From Bacteroidia bacterium (GTDB lineage Bacteria; Bacteroidota; Bacteroidia; Flavobacteriales; Flavobacteriaceae), in the NCBI GenBank assembly GCA_030431695.1, contig JAUIIU010000019.1, forward strand, positions 1 through 42,590: 42,590 nt of DNA. Direction: 5' to 3'. A program made the position numbers and the translations under genes. Position 1 is the stretch's first letter. Each line of letters opens with the position of its first letter. The notes under the pieces are model-generated. The model ran no database searches. It saw only the letters and a list, made by a program, of their open reading frames with translations, and had not been told where the DNA came from. Of this stretch, positions 1-7,573 are shown piece by piece.

Positions 1-311
1 GTAGCGGCAATGGCGGTAAAAATAGCCTGTGTGGCGCCGGCTGTTATAGTAATATCACTTTCAGGATCATATGAACTACCATAGGCCGTATTCAACTTTT
101 TTGCGATTAGGTCCCTAAGCAGCGCATCTCCGGGCATGGGAGCATACTGGTTGTGACCGTCTTTCATGGCGCGATAGACAGTGTCGATCAGAATTGGATC
201 ACTGTTGAAATTAGGGTAGCCCTGGGACAGGTTTATAGCGTTATAATCCTGTGCCATTTTACTCATCACGGCAAAAATGGTAGTGGTTACATCAGGTAGT
301 TTGGAAATCAT
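1..311 (-). CDS. Class I/II PLP aminotransferase, N-terminal part (methionine aminotransferase-like)
   Basis: The reverse strand reads an open frame from an ATG at 311 to the window edge, giving about 103 N-terminal residues; the rest lies outside the window. The start reads MISKLPDVTTTIFAVMSKMA, followed by NLSQGYPNF and later QYAPMPGDALLRDLI and ITAGATQAIF. This is the usual N-terminal pattern of fold-type I aminotransferases of the methionine / kynurenine-oxoglutarate / aspartate group: a SQGxPxF substrate loop, then a cofactor-phosphate GAT(Q/E)A motif. The PLP lysine is not visible because of the truncation, so substrate specificity cannot be judged. The methionine aminotransferase label rests on the SQGYPNF and YAPMPG signatures and is an inference. 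It is divergent from the histidine kinase at 417, leaving a 105-bp shared promoter region in which I see no convincing promoter. Confidence 0.85.
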   Translation of the reverse strand, partial: MISKLPDVTTTIFAVMSKMAQDYNAINLSQGYPNFNSDPILIDTVYRAMKDGHNQYAPMPGDALLRDLIAKKLNTAYGSSYDPESDITITAGATQAIFTAIAA

Positions 312-416
312 GGAATAAAGGTAGTTCAATCCTTCAAAATAAAGTAGTTCGAAAAGAAAGCATTGTATTTTACTGAAAATGTGTATATTGCTTGCCCCAA
401 ATCTTGATAGATCCGT

Positions 417-2648
417 ATGAAAAGGTGGATTCTAAGCCTGCTTATCCTTTTTTTCGTAGCCCCCGCTATTTGCCAGGATGCTACGGAAATTCCTGTATAT
501 CAGCAAGAGAAAGAATCGTTCAGGGAACTTAAAGTTACCTCGGATAGATTTTACAATAATGGCAACTATCGAAAGTCGTTGGAAACGAATATTGAGTTGC
601 TGAAACTTGCTCTCAAGCTGGACGATGCTTACTTCAAGCATCAGAGTTACCGTTTGCTGGCATACGATTACCTTGCCATGAGCGACACGGTTATGGCCCG
701 CGAGAATTTCTCAAAATCCATACGTTTTGCCAACGAATCGGAGAATGATACGGCAGTAGCTCATATGTATATGGATCTGGCGAATATCTATTCCACCATT
801 GAGCCCAACTACAAGAAGGCCATGAAATACCACAACCGATCGGTGGATCAATTGCGAAAGATCAACGACTCGGTCAATCTGGCAAAGGCACATTACAATA
901 CCGTTCTCACAGCCTTTGATGCCGGAAAATACAACGAGGGCTACGCACATTTGCTTCGGGCTCGCAAGCTTCAGAAATTTGAACCGCATAAAGCATTCTC
1001 TGTAGGATTGGATAACCTGATGGGTGAATACTACTACAGCAAGGACAACTACGAAATGGCCCAAAAATACCTGCGAAAGGCGATAGAAGTGGCCGAACGG
1101 GAAGGGTACGACCTGGAATTGGAGAATGCCTATTTTTATCTAAGCGAGTGTCTCTACAACCTGGAGGAATACCAGGAAGCATTCCTGATCAAAGATAAAT
1201 ACGAGAATTTTACCATCAGCAATATGGAGAATGCTTTGTTTGCTGAAGACAACGAATCCTCCGTTCGCTTCCAGATCGAAGAATACCGAAAGGAAATACA
1301 GGCCGCGGAATTGCAAAATAGTTTGCAGGCCCAGATCGTGGAGAAACAGAGTATGCTGAACAATGTACTGCTGATCGTATCATTCTGTATTCTCTTCCTG
1401 TTACTGGTGCTCTACCTTGCATACAGGAAGCGTAAAGAACTGGTTGCCGAATTACGGGTTAAGAATACCGAGTACCTGATGGCCAAAGAAGAATCCGAGC
1501 GATTATCGAAGGCGAAAAGCAATTTCTTTTCCACCGTTAGTCACGAGCTTCGTACGCCTCTATATGGTGTGATCGGGCTGAGCACCTTGCTACTTGAGGA
1601 CAAAGCCCTGAAATCCCACGAAAAAGATCTCAAGTCACTAAAGTTCTCGGCAGATTACCTGTTGGCGCTGATCAATGATGTACTTCATCTGAACAAGATA
1701 GATTCCAAAACCGTTGAAAACGAGCAGGCCTATTTCGATGTCAGGGAACAGATAAATACCATAGTCTCGTCCTTCGAATACATGCGGATCCAGAACAACA
1801 ATACCTTTTTTATAGAGATAGACGAAGATATCCCGAAATTGATCAGGGGTAATTCGGTGCGACTCTCGCAGATATTGATGAACCTGATCGGTAATGCTTG
1901 TAAGTTCACTGAAGAAGGGGATATTTACGTTTCAGCAAAATTGAAAGATATATCATCCAATAAAGCTACCATTTCGTTCTCGATAAGGGATAGTGGAATA
2001 GGAATCGCGAAGAGCAAACAAGACACTATTTTCGAAGAATTCTCCCAGGGCAGCAAACAAAACTACAACTACCAGGGAAGTGGCCTGGGTCTGCCTATTG
2101 TTCGGAAATTACTCGCGTTGTCCAATTCAGAAATAAAACTTGAAAGCGAACTGGGTAAGGGGTCAACCTTTAGTTTCGACCTGTCTTACGACGTCATGAG
2201 TAAGGCATTCAGGAAAGAACCTGAAAAACCTATGGATACCCGAGACTTGAAGGATAAGCATATCCTGATCGTGGAAGATAACAGGATCAATCAAACCGTT
2301 ACTCGCAAGATACTCGAGCGGGAAGGTGTGATCTGTTCAATTGCTGAAAACGGGGAGATCGCCGTAGCGATGGAAAAGGACAATCAGTACGACCTGATAC
2401 TCATGGATATCAATATGCCTGTGATGAATGGTCTTGAGGCCACCAGGGGAATCAGGCAGCGGAACAAATCTATCCCGATCCTAGCCCTGACTGCTGTAGA
2501 GGTAGAAGAAATGCGATTCAGTATATACGACTCGGGTATGGACGATATCATCGTGAAGCCATACGACATCACCAAGTTCACGCAAACCATCCTGAAACAT
2601 ATTAACGGTTCCAACAAAAGAAGCCGTTCTCAGTTACAGGCAATGTAG
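417..2648 (+). CDS. TPR-containing hybrid sensor histidine kinase/response regulator
   Basis: 743 residues. A signal peptide (about 1-20, ending near AICQ) is followed by an extracytoplasmic region of tetratricopeptide-like helical repeats (about 35-270), a coiled-coil-like segment, and one membrane segment at about 314-336. The cytoplasmic part has a HisKA dimerisation domain with the phospho-accepting His376 (SHELRTPL), a HATPase_c domain with N-box around Asn489-Asn493, DSGIGI and GSGLGLP glycine boxes, and a C-terminal receiver domain (about 615-733) with Asp664 (LMDINMP) and Lys714. It should autophosphorylate on His376 and pass phosphate to its own receiver; no HPt domain or downstream regulator is visible here, so the output is unknown. 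The periplasmic TPR layout is common in Bacteroidota kinases. It converges on sdhB with only 6 bp between stop codons and no evident terminator. Confidence 0.95.
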   Translation: MKRWILSLLILFFVAPAICQDATEIPVYQQEKESFRELKVTSDRFYNNGNYRKSLETNIELLKLALKLDDAYFKHQSYRLLAYDYLAMSDTVMARENFSKSIRFANESENDTAVAHMYMDLANIYSTIEPNYKKAMKYHNRSVDQLRKINDSVNLAKAHYNTVLTAFDAGKYNEGYAHLLRARKLQKFEPHKAFSVGLDNLMGEYYYSKDNYEMAQKYLRKAIEVAEREGYDLELENAYFYLSECLYNLEEYQEAFLIKDKYENFTISNMENALFAEDNESSVRFQIEEYRKEIQAAELQNSLQAQIVEKQSMLNNVLLIVSFCILFLLLVLYLAYRKRKELVAELRVKNTEYLMAKEESERLSKAKSNFFSTVSHELRTPLYGVIGLSTLLLEDKALKSHEKDLKSLKFSADYLLALINDVLHLNKIDSKTVENEQAYFDVREQINTIVSSFEYMRIQNNNTFFIEIDEDIPKLIRGNSVRLSQILMNLIGNACKFTEEGDIYVSAKLKDISSNKATISFSIRDSGIGIAKSKQDTIFEEFSQGSKQNYNYQGSGLGLPIVRKLLALSNSEIKLESELGKGSTFSFDLSYDVMSKAFRKEPEKPMDTRDLKDKHILIVEDNRINQTVTRKILEREGVICSIAENGEIAVAMEKDNQYDLILMDINMPVMNGLEATRGIRQRNKSIPILALTAVEVEEMRFSIYDSGMDDIIVKPYDITKFTQTILKHINGSNKRSRSQLQAM

Positions 2649-2654
2649 GACTCT

Positions 2655-3401
2655 TTAGCCTCTCAGGCTTGCAGCAAGATACTCTCGATTCATCCTGGCA
2701 ATATTCTCAAGTGAAATCCCTTTCGGACATTCAACTTCGCATGCACCGGTGTTGGTACAATTCCCGAAACCTTCCTTATCCATTTGTTCCACCATGTTGA
2801 GAACACGTCGGGTTGCCTCTACTCTTCCCTGCGGAAGAAGCGCAAACTGACTCACTTTGGCAGCTGTGAACAACATGGCGCTGGCATTCTTACAGGCTGC
2901 AACACAGGCTCCACATCCAATACAGGCTGCTGCGTTGAACGCCTCATCGGCCTTATCCTTTTCAATCGGGATCGCATTTGCATCAATGGTGTTCCCAGAA
3001 GTATTTACGGAAACATAGCCCCCCGCCTGCTGTATCCTGTCGAAGGAACTCCGGTCAACCATAAGGTCTTTTATCACCGGGAAGGCTTTCGCCCTGAAAG
3101 GTTCGATCACGATTGTATCACCATCGTTGAATTTCCTCATATGCAACTGGCAGGTGGTGATCAGCCTGTCGGGACCATGCGGCTCCCCGTTGATCTGCAA
3201 CGAGCAGGTTCCGCAGATACCTTCACGACAGTCATGGTCGAACACAACGGGTTCCTCACCTCTATCGATAAGTTGCGTATTCAACACATCCAACATTTCC
3301 AGGAAGGACATATCGCCGTCGATACCATCGATGGGATAGGTTTGCATACTTCCTTTTGCCTGGGCGCTCTTCTGACGCCAAATTTTTAGAGTTAGCTTCA
3401 T
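2655..3401 (-). CDS. sdhB: Succinate dehydrogenase iron-sulfur subunit
   Basis: 248 residues from the ATG at 3401 (MKLTLKIW). A longer in-frame opening to 3611 overlaps sdhA and its extra residues do not look like protein, so I reject it. The protein transfers electrons from the flavoprotein to the membrane quinone site. [2Fe-2S] ligands are Cys58, Cys63, Cys66 and Cys84 (CREGICGTC...C). The C-terminal ferredoxin-like domain holds Cys160, 163, 166, 170 ([11 protein letters not shown]) and Cys215, 221, 225 for the remaining 4Fe and 3Fe clusters. It is the last gene of sdhCAB, 10 bp after sdhA. Fumarate reductase cannot be excluded by sequence alone, but an aerobic flavobacterium with this gene order normally uses it as succinate:menaquinone oxidoreductase. 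Confidence 0.97.
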   Translation of the reverse strand: MKLTLKIWRQKSAQAKGSMQTYPIDGIDGDMSFLEMLDVLNTQLIDRGEEPVVFDHDCREGICGTCSLQINGEPHGPDRLITTCQLHMRKFNDGDTIVIEPFRAKAFPVIKDLMVDRSSFDRIQQAGGYVSVNTSGNTIDANAIPIEKDKADEAFNAAACIGCGACVAACKNASAMLFTAAKVSQFALLPQGRVEATRRVLNMVEQMDKEGFGNCTNTGACEVECPKGISLENIARMNREYLAASLRG

Positions 3402-3411
3402 AGCAACTTGA

Positions 3412-5415
3412 TTATTTATAACTTCTTGTCTTAACCTGGATATCCTTAAACTCGAGATCTTCTTTGTGAAGTACTGCTTTTCCGGGGTCACCTTTGTACT
3501 CCCAGGCTGCCACATAGGTGAAATTCTCGTCATCTCGCATGGCTTCTCCTTCCTCTGTTTGATATTCCTCCCGGAAATGCCCTCCGCAGGATTCGTTCCT
3601 GTGCAGTGCATCGATAGCGAACAGTTCTCCTAATTCCAGGAAATCTGCAACGCGCATCGCTTTTTCAAGTTCGGGGTTTACCTCGTTGGCAGCTCCCGGA
3701 ACTCGTACGTCCTTCCAGAAGGCTTCACGGAGTTCCCGAATAGCCGCGATGGCTTCTTCCAGTCCTTTTGCATTTCGGGACATCCCTACGTTGTTCCACA
3801 TGATCTTGCCCAGTTTCTTATGGAAATAGTCCACCGACTTAGTTCCGTTATTATTCACAAGGGCATCGATCTGATCCTTCACGTTCTTTTCGGCTGCATC
3901 GAATTCAGCAGAATTCGTTGGGATAGGTCCGGTACGGATATCGTCGGCCAGGTAATCACCAATGGTGTATGGAAGAACGAAATAGCCGTCGGCCAGCCCC
4001 TGCATCAATGCCGAAGCTCCTAACCTGTTCGCCCCATGATCTGAAAAATTAGCCTCTCCTGCACAGTAACAACCGGGGATAGTGGTTTCCAGGTTGTAGT
4101 CGACCCATACTCCGCCCATGGTGTAATGTACCGCCGGGTATATCATCATAGGTGTTTTATACGGGTTCGCGTCTACGATCTTTTCGTACATCTGGAAAAG
4201 GTTTCCGTATTTGGTTTCGATCACTTTTTCTCCCAGTTCCCTGATCGTCTCTTCGGAAGGGTCCTCGATATGCTGAACTGCAGCTGCCTCTTTTCCGTAG
4301 CGCATGATAGCTGATGCAAAGTCGAGGAAAACTGCCTCCCCTGTCTTATTCACGCCGAAACCTGCATCGCAGCGTTCCTTGGCCGCACGTGACGCAACGT
4401 CCCTGGGGACAAGGTTTCCGAAAGACGGATATCGTCTTTCCAGGTAGTAATCCCTGTCTTCTTCTTTCAGATCTACTGGCTTTAATGTGCCATTTCGGAT
4501 CGCTTCCGCATCTTCGTGTTTTTTTGGCACCCAGATCCTTCCATCATTCCGAAGGGATTCCGACATAAGTGTCAGCTTGGACTGATGATCTCCCGATACC
4601 GGGATACAGGTTGGGTGTATCTGTGTGTAACAAGGATTGGCAAAGTATGCGCCGCGTTTGTGTATCTTCCAGGATGCGGTAACATTACTTCCCATAGCGT
4701 TGGTGGAAAGGTAGAATACGTTTCCGTAGCCCCCGGTCGCAATGACCACGGCATGGGCCGAATGGCGTTCCAATTCACCGGTAACCATATCGCGGGCAAT
4801 GATGCCCCTTGCTTTACCATCGACGATCACCAGGTCCAGCATTTCATGCCTGTTGAATGGTTTGATCTTTCCGCGGTTGATCTGCCTGTTCATGGCCGAA
4901 TAAGCACCCAACAACAGCTGCTGGCCTGTTTGTCCCTTAGCGTAGAAGGTACGGGATACCAGCACCCCTCCAAACGAACGGTTGTCCAGTAGTCCTCCGT
5001 ATTCCCTGGCAAAAGGTACTCCCTGTGCTACACATTGATCTATGATGTTCGCCGAGACCTCAGCCAGTCGGTACACATTGGCTTCCCTGGAACGGTAGTC
5101 ACCACCTTTCACTGTATCATAGAACAACCGGTAGGTTGAATCCCCATCGCCCTGGTAATTCTTAGCTGCGTTTATCCCCCCCTGGGCAGCAATGGAGTGT
5201 GCTCTGCGAGGCGAATCCTGGTAGCAGAATGTTTTAACGTTATATCCCAGTTCGGCAAGGGTTGCTGCGGCACTTCCTCCGGCCAGACCCGTTCCCACAA
5301 CGATCACATCGATGTTTCGTTTATTGGCGGGGTTGACAAGATTGATATCGTTCTTATGTTTTGTCCACTTTTCGCTTAAGGGTCCGCTCGGTACTTTTGA
5401 GTTCAAATTCGACAT
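3412..5415 (-). CDS. sdhA: Succinate dehydrogenase/fumarate reductase flavoprotein subunit
   Basis: 667 residues, the usual length for the Bacteroidota enzyme. It oxidises succinate to fumarate in the TCA cycle. The N-terminal FAD dinucleotide-binding loop GTGLAGG is at residues 41-47. His73 in [11 protein letters not shown] matches the histidine that carries covalently bound FAD in this family. Further family signatures are [18 protein letters not shown] in the middle, [11 protein letters not shown] near the capping domain, and GLYCAGE-type variant [18 protein letters not shown]. It lies between sdhC (12-bp gap) and sdhB (10-bp gap), which fits co-transcription from the promoter upstream of sdhC. 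Confidence 0.97.
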   Translation of the reverse strand: MSNLNSKVPSGPLSEKWTKHKNDINLVNPANKRNIDVIVVGTGLAGGSAAATLAELGYNVKTFCYQDSPRRAHSIAAQGGINAAKNYQGDGDSTYRLFYDTVKGGDYRSREANVYRLAEVSANIIDQCVAQGVPFAREYGGLLDNRSFGGVLVSRTFYAKGQTGQQLLLGAYSAMNRQINRGKIKPFNRHEMLDLVIVDGKARGIIARDMVTGELERHSAHAVVIATGGYGNVFYLSTNAMGSNVTASWKIHKRGAYFANPCYTQIHPTCIPVSGDHQSKLTLMSESLRNDGRIWVPKKHEDAEAIRNGTLKPVDLKEEDRDYYLERRYPSFGNLVPRDVASRAAKERCDAGFGVNKTGEAVFLDFASAIMRYGKEAAAVQHIEDPSEETIRELGEKVIETKYGNLFQMYEKIVDANPYKTPMMIYPAVHYTMGGVWVDYNLETTIPGCYCAGEANFSDHGANRLGASALMQGLADGYFVLPYTIGDYLADDIRTGPIPTNSAEFDAAEKNVKDQIDALVNNNGTKSVDYFHKKLGKIMWNNVGMSRNAKGLEEAIAAIRELREAFWKDVRVPGAANEVNPELEKAMRVADFLELGELFAIDALHRNESCGGHFREEYQTEEGEAMRDDENFTYVAAWEYKGDPGKAVLHKEDLEFKDIQVKTRSYK

Positions 5416-5427
5416 ATCTTTTGCTTT

Positions 5428-6093
5428 TTAGTGGTGTAACTGATTGAAGTGATGATAAAGGGCGATAAAGACGAACCCCAGCGGGATCAATACCGCGTAG
5501 AGCCTGGTAAACCCTTTAAGGCCTCTTGAATACTTATTGTTGAATCCAACGCTTTGGAATGCAGAGGAGAATCCGTGCCAAAGGTGGAAGATCAACAGCA
5601 CAAAGGCCAGGCAATAAAGGCCAACACGTACCGGGCTTTCAAATTTATGCACCAGTTCCGGGAAGTAGCGTTCTGCATCTGCAGGGTGTGACTCGATATA
5701 TTTATGTACGATCTCAGGCACCCAGAAATCGTAAAAATGTAATCCGAGGAATGCCAGGATCACTACACCGGTGATCAGCATATTCCTTGACGCCCAGCTT
5801 GAGCTAAGTTGTCCCTTGTACGATTTATAACGAATCGCCCTGGCCTTGTTATTCTGCAACTCGAGCCTGAAACCAAGGACAAAATGAAAGATCACGCCAA
5901 AGATCAGGATAGGTTGCAAAACAAATTGTATCAAGCCGTTGGTTCCCATGAAATGCGACCAGGAATTGAAAGTGTCCGGGTCTACTACTGAAGAAAGGTT
6001 GATTACGAAGTGTTGTCCTAAGAAAAACACGAGGAATAGTCCCGAAAGTGCCATGGCGACTTTTCGGGCAACTGAAGATTTTAATAACCCCAT
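5428..6093 (-). CDS. sdhC: Succinate dehydrogenase cytochrome b subunit
   Basis: 221 residues with about five hydrophobic segments and several histidines in or beside them (His28 in GQHFV, SHFMG, FHFVLG, LHFYD, FHLWHG). This fits the single-subunit, di-heme b558 anchor of the Wolinella/Bacteroidota type, which binds two b haems and the menaquinone and fixes SdhA and SdhB to the inner membrane. I did not assign individual haem ligands. It is the first gene of sdhCAB. The ATG at 6093 sits about 20 bp downstream of the predicted transcription start from a well-matched promoter. Confidence 0.95.
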   Translation of the reverse strand: MGLLKSSVARKVAMALSGLFLVFFLGQHFVINLSSVVDPDTFNSWSHFMGTNGLIQFVLQPILIFGVIFHFVLGFRLELQNNKARAIRYKSYKGQLSSSWASRNMLITGVVILAFLGLHFYDFWVPEIVHKYIESHPADAERYFPELVHKFESPVRVGLYCLAFVLLIFHLWHGFSSAFQSVGFNNKYSRGLKGFTRLYAVLIPLGFVFIALYHHFNQLHH

Positions 6094-6121
6094 TAGTATT
6101 GATTTGGAAGATTATGAGTTA

Positions 6122-6153
6122 CAAAAATAGGATTGAATAATTGTAACGCCAAA
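6122..6153 (-). promoter_or_regulatory. Bacteroidota-type promoter for sdhCAB
   Basis: On the reverse strand, TTTG (6153-6150) is followed after 20 bp by TATTTTTG (6129-6122), an exact match to the Bacteroidota -33/-7 consensus TTTG-N19-TAnnTTTG within normal spacing variation. It is 29 bp upstream of the sdhC start codon. Confidence 0.7.
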
Positions 6154-6228
6154 CATTTGTCGCAATATTGAATCAATCAAAACTAGCGTACCACCCTTGA
6201 ATTGAATTACATTTTGAAAGTAGATATA

Positions 6229-6354
6229 ATGATGATTCCGGCTAAAAAAACTAAAATCAAAATGAATATCATCAAAGAATCCGATCCGTATAGCATTCAG
6301 CCTGATACTACAGAATTTATAAATATCGACAAGCTGAAATCCGTAACCCCTTGA
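6229..6354 (+). CDS. Possible 41-residue protein, unrecognised
   Basis: An ATG-ATG start opens a 42-codon frame that ends in TGA at 6354. The product is lysine-rich at the N-terminus (MMIPAKKTKIKM) and then more mixed (SDPYSIQPDTTEF). It has no signal peptide, membrane segment or recognisable motif. Upstream, TACATTTT around 6209-6216 matches the -7 consensus with one mismatch, but no clear -33 element pairs with it. Nothing else supports expression. A chance ORF in AT-rich intergenic DNA is equally possible. Confidence 0.25.
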   Translation: MMIPAKKTKIKMNIIKESDPYSIQPDTTEFINIDKLKSVTP

Positions 6355-6427
6355 ACTTTAAAATAAAATTACTATTTTAATCCTCACAAAAATTCGAAAA
6401 AGGCATATAATTAAATTAATTATTGCT

Positions 6428-6435
6428 TAAATTTG
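6428..6435 (+). promoter_or_regulatory. -7 promoter box of the secreted protein gene at 6471
   Basis: TAAATTTG matches TAnnTTTG exactly and would start transcription near 6441, giving a 5' leader of about 30 bases. A TTG at -33 is not evident. The leader is very AT-rich (attaataacttaaaa), which is typical for strongly translated Bacteroidota genes that lack a Shine-Dalgarno sequence. Confidence 0.55.
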
Positions 6436-6470
6436 AGAAACCAATTGATTAATAACTTAAAAACTTAATT

Positions 6471-7499
6471 ATGAAAAAAATCATTTACGTTTTTATTGCA
6501 TCATGCATGGCTGTGAGTTATAACGTGACTGCACAGAGCGCGGATGTAGAACCCACTTCTAGTGAAGTGAATCTTAGTGAGCGCCAGATGGGTCAGCCAC
6601 TTTCCAGGGAATACAATGGAACCGAAGGTGCCTTGGTCTTTGATAACGGACCACACTTCAACGTTCCTGGTAGCCCGAACCTAAGTGTACTACAGAATAC
6701 TACACTTGGTCAGAATACCCTTGGTGCTGGTGTTAGTGGAGACTTCTCTATTGCTGATGACTTCACACTTACTTCTACTTACGAAATTACTGCTGTTGAT
6801 ATGTACGGATACCAAACTGGTGCCCCTACTGCTCCTGCTTCTATTTCCGGTGTAGTTATCCAGATCTGGGATGGCGATCCTTCTGCTGGTGGTACTGTGA
6901 TCTATGGAGATTTCATCAACAGCGTTTGGACAGGTGCTGCATGGTCTAACACCTGGAGAGAGTCTGAAACTTCTCCTGGAGCAGACAACCGTGCTATCCA
7001 GTTAGTTAACGCAGAACTTACAGGTCTTGAATTAGGCCCTGGTACTTACTGGATGGACTGGCAATATATTGGTGACGGTGGATTCTCCGGACCATGGCAA
7101 CCACCAGTAGTAGAGCTTGACGTTGTTGTACCTGGTAATGCGCTTCAGTCTAACCTTGGTACTTACGCACCTTGGCTTGACAGTGGTACATCTGATCCTC
7201 TAGATGCTCCTTTCCAACTTTACGGAACTGAAGTACTTGGAGTTGACGATCAGGCTATCAACAATGCTGTATCTGTATTCCCTAACCCTGCTGTAAACGA
7301 GATCAACATTTCCAATAGTGGAATCAATCTTGAAACTGCAGAGATCTACAACATCCAGGGAAGACTAATGCAAACTGTTGACCTTTCTTCTATGGGAACT
7401 CAGGAAACTATCAGCATCGCATCTTATGCGTCTGGTGTTTACCTTGTTAAGATCTCAGGAGAGAACGGAAGTGCTACTAAGAGATTCGTTAAGAAATAA
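6471..7499 (+). CDS. Secreted protein with T9SS type A sorting domain, unknown function
   Basis: 342 residues. A signal peptide (MKKIIYVFIASCMAVSYNVTAQ) is followed by a beta-rich body without a domain I recognise, which contains IADDFTLTSTYEITAVDMYGY and QIWDGDPSAGG; this resembles bacterial jelly-roll segments that precede C-terminal sorting domains. The last roughly 75 residues (SVFPNPAVNEINIS ... SYASGVYLVKISG ... KRFVKK) are a classic type A T9SS sorting domain, so the protein should cross the outer membrane and be attached to the surface or released. Codon choice is strongly skewed to GCT, GGT, ACT and CTT compared with neighbouring genes, a sign of high expression. It has its own promoter box and a strong terminator, so it is probably monocistronic. 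No catalytic motif is visible. Confidence 0.88.
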   Translation: MKKIIYVFIASCMAVSYNVTAQSADVEPTSSEVNLSERQMGQPLSREYNGTEGALVFDNGPHFNVPGSPNLSVLQNTTLGQNTLGAGVSGDFSIADDFTLTSTYEITAVDMYGYQTGAPTAPASISGVVIQIWDGDPSAGGTVIYGDFINSVWTGAAWSNTWRESETSPGADNRAIQLVNAELTGLELGPGTYWMDWQYIGDGGFSGPWQPPVVELDVVVPGNALQSNLGTYAPWLDSGTSDPLDAPFQLYGTEVLGVDDQAINNAVSVFPNPAVNEINISNSGINLETAEIYNIQGRLMQTVDLSSMGTQETISIASYASGVYLVKISGENGSATKRFVKK

Positions 7500-7517
7500 T
7501 TCTTATACACTTATCAT

Positions 7518-7551
7518 AAAAAGGCCCGATGGTATTCCATCGGGCCTTTTT
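7518..7551. terminator. Strong bidirectional rho-independent terminator
   Basis: A perfect 15-bp stem (AAAAAGGCCCGATGG at 7518-7532 with its complement at 7537-7551) encloses a TATT loop. Flanking A- and T-tracts make it work for both the plus gene ending at 7499 and the minus gene ending at 7574. Confidence 0.92.
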
Positions 7552-7573
7552 TATTCAAACAGTTAACAGCTCA

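Larger units (their letters stand above)
6094..6470. other. Intergenic region between sdhC and the secreted protein gene
   Basis: These 377 bp separate divergent genes. They hold the sdhC promoter at 6122-6153 (minus), a perfect -7 box at 6428-6435 (plus), and a doubtful 41-aa ORF at 6229-6354. The base composition is clearly more AT-rich than the flanking genes, especially from about 6355 on. I see no RNA gene or strong hairpin in it. Confidence 0.6.

Noticed and set aside
2784-3389. 201-codon open frame on the plus strand across sdhB
   Set aside because: It is antisense to a clear sdhB with all cluster cysteines, and its product has no recognisable features.
3402-3611. N-terminal extension of sdhB
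   Set aside because: It overlaps the end of sdhA, and the extra residues are not protein-like; MKLTLKIW at 3401 matches the family start.
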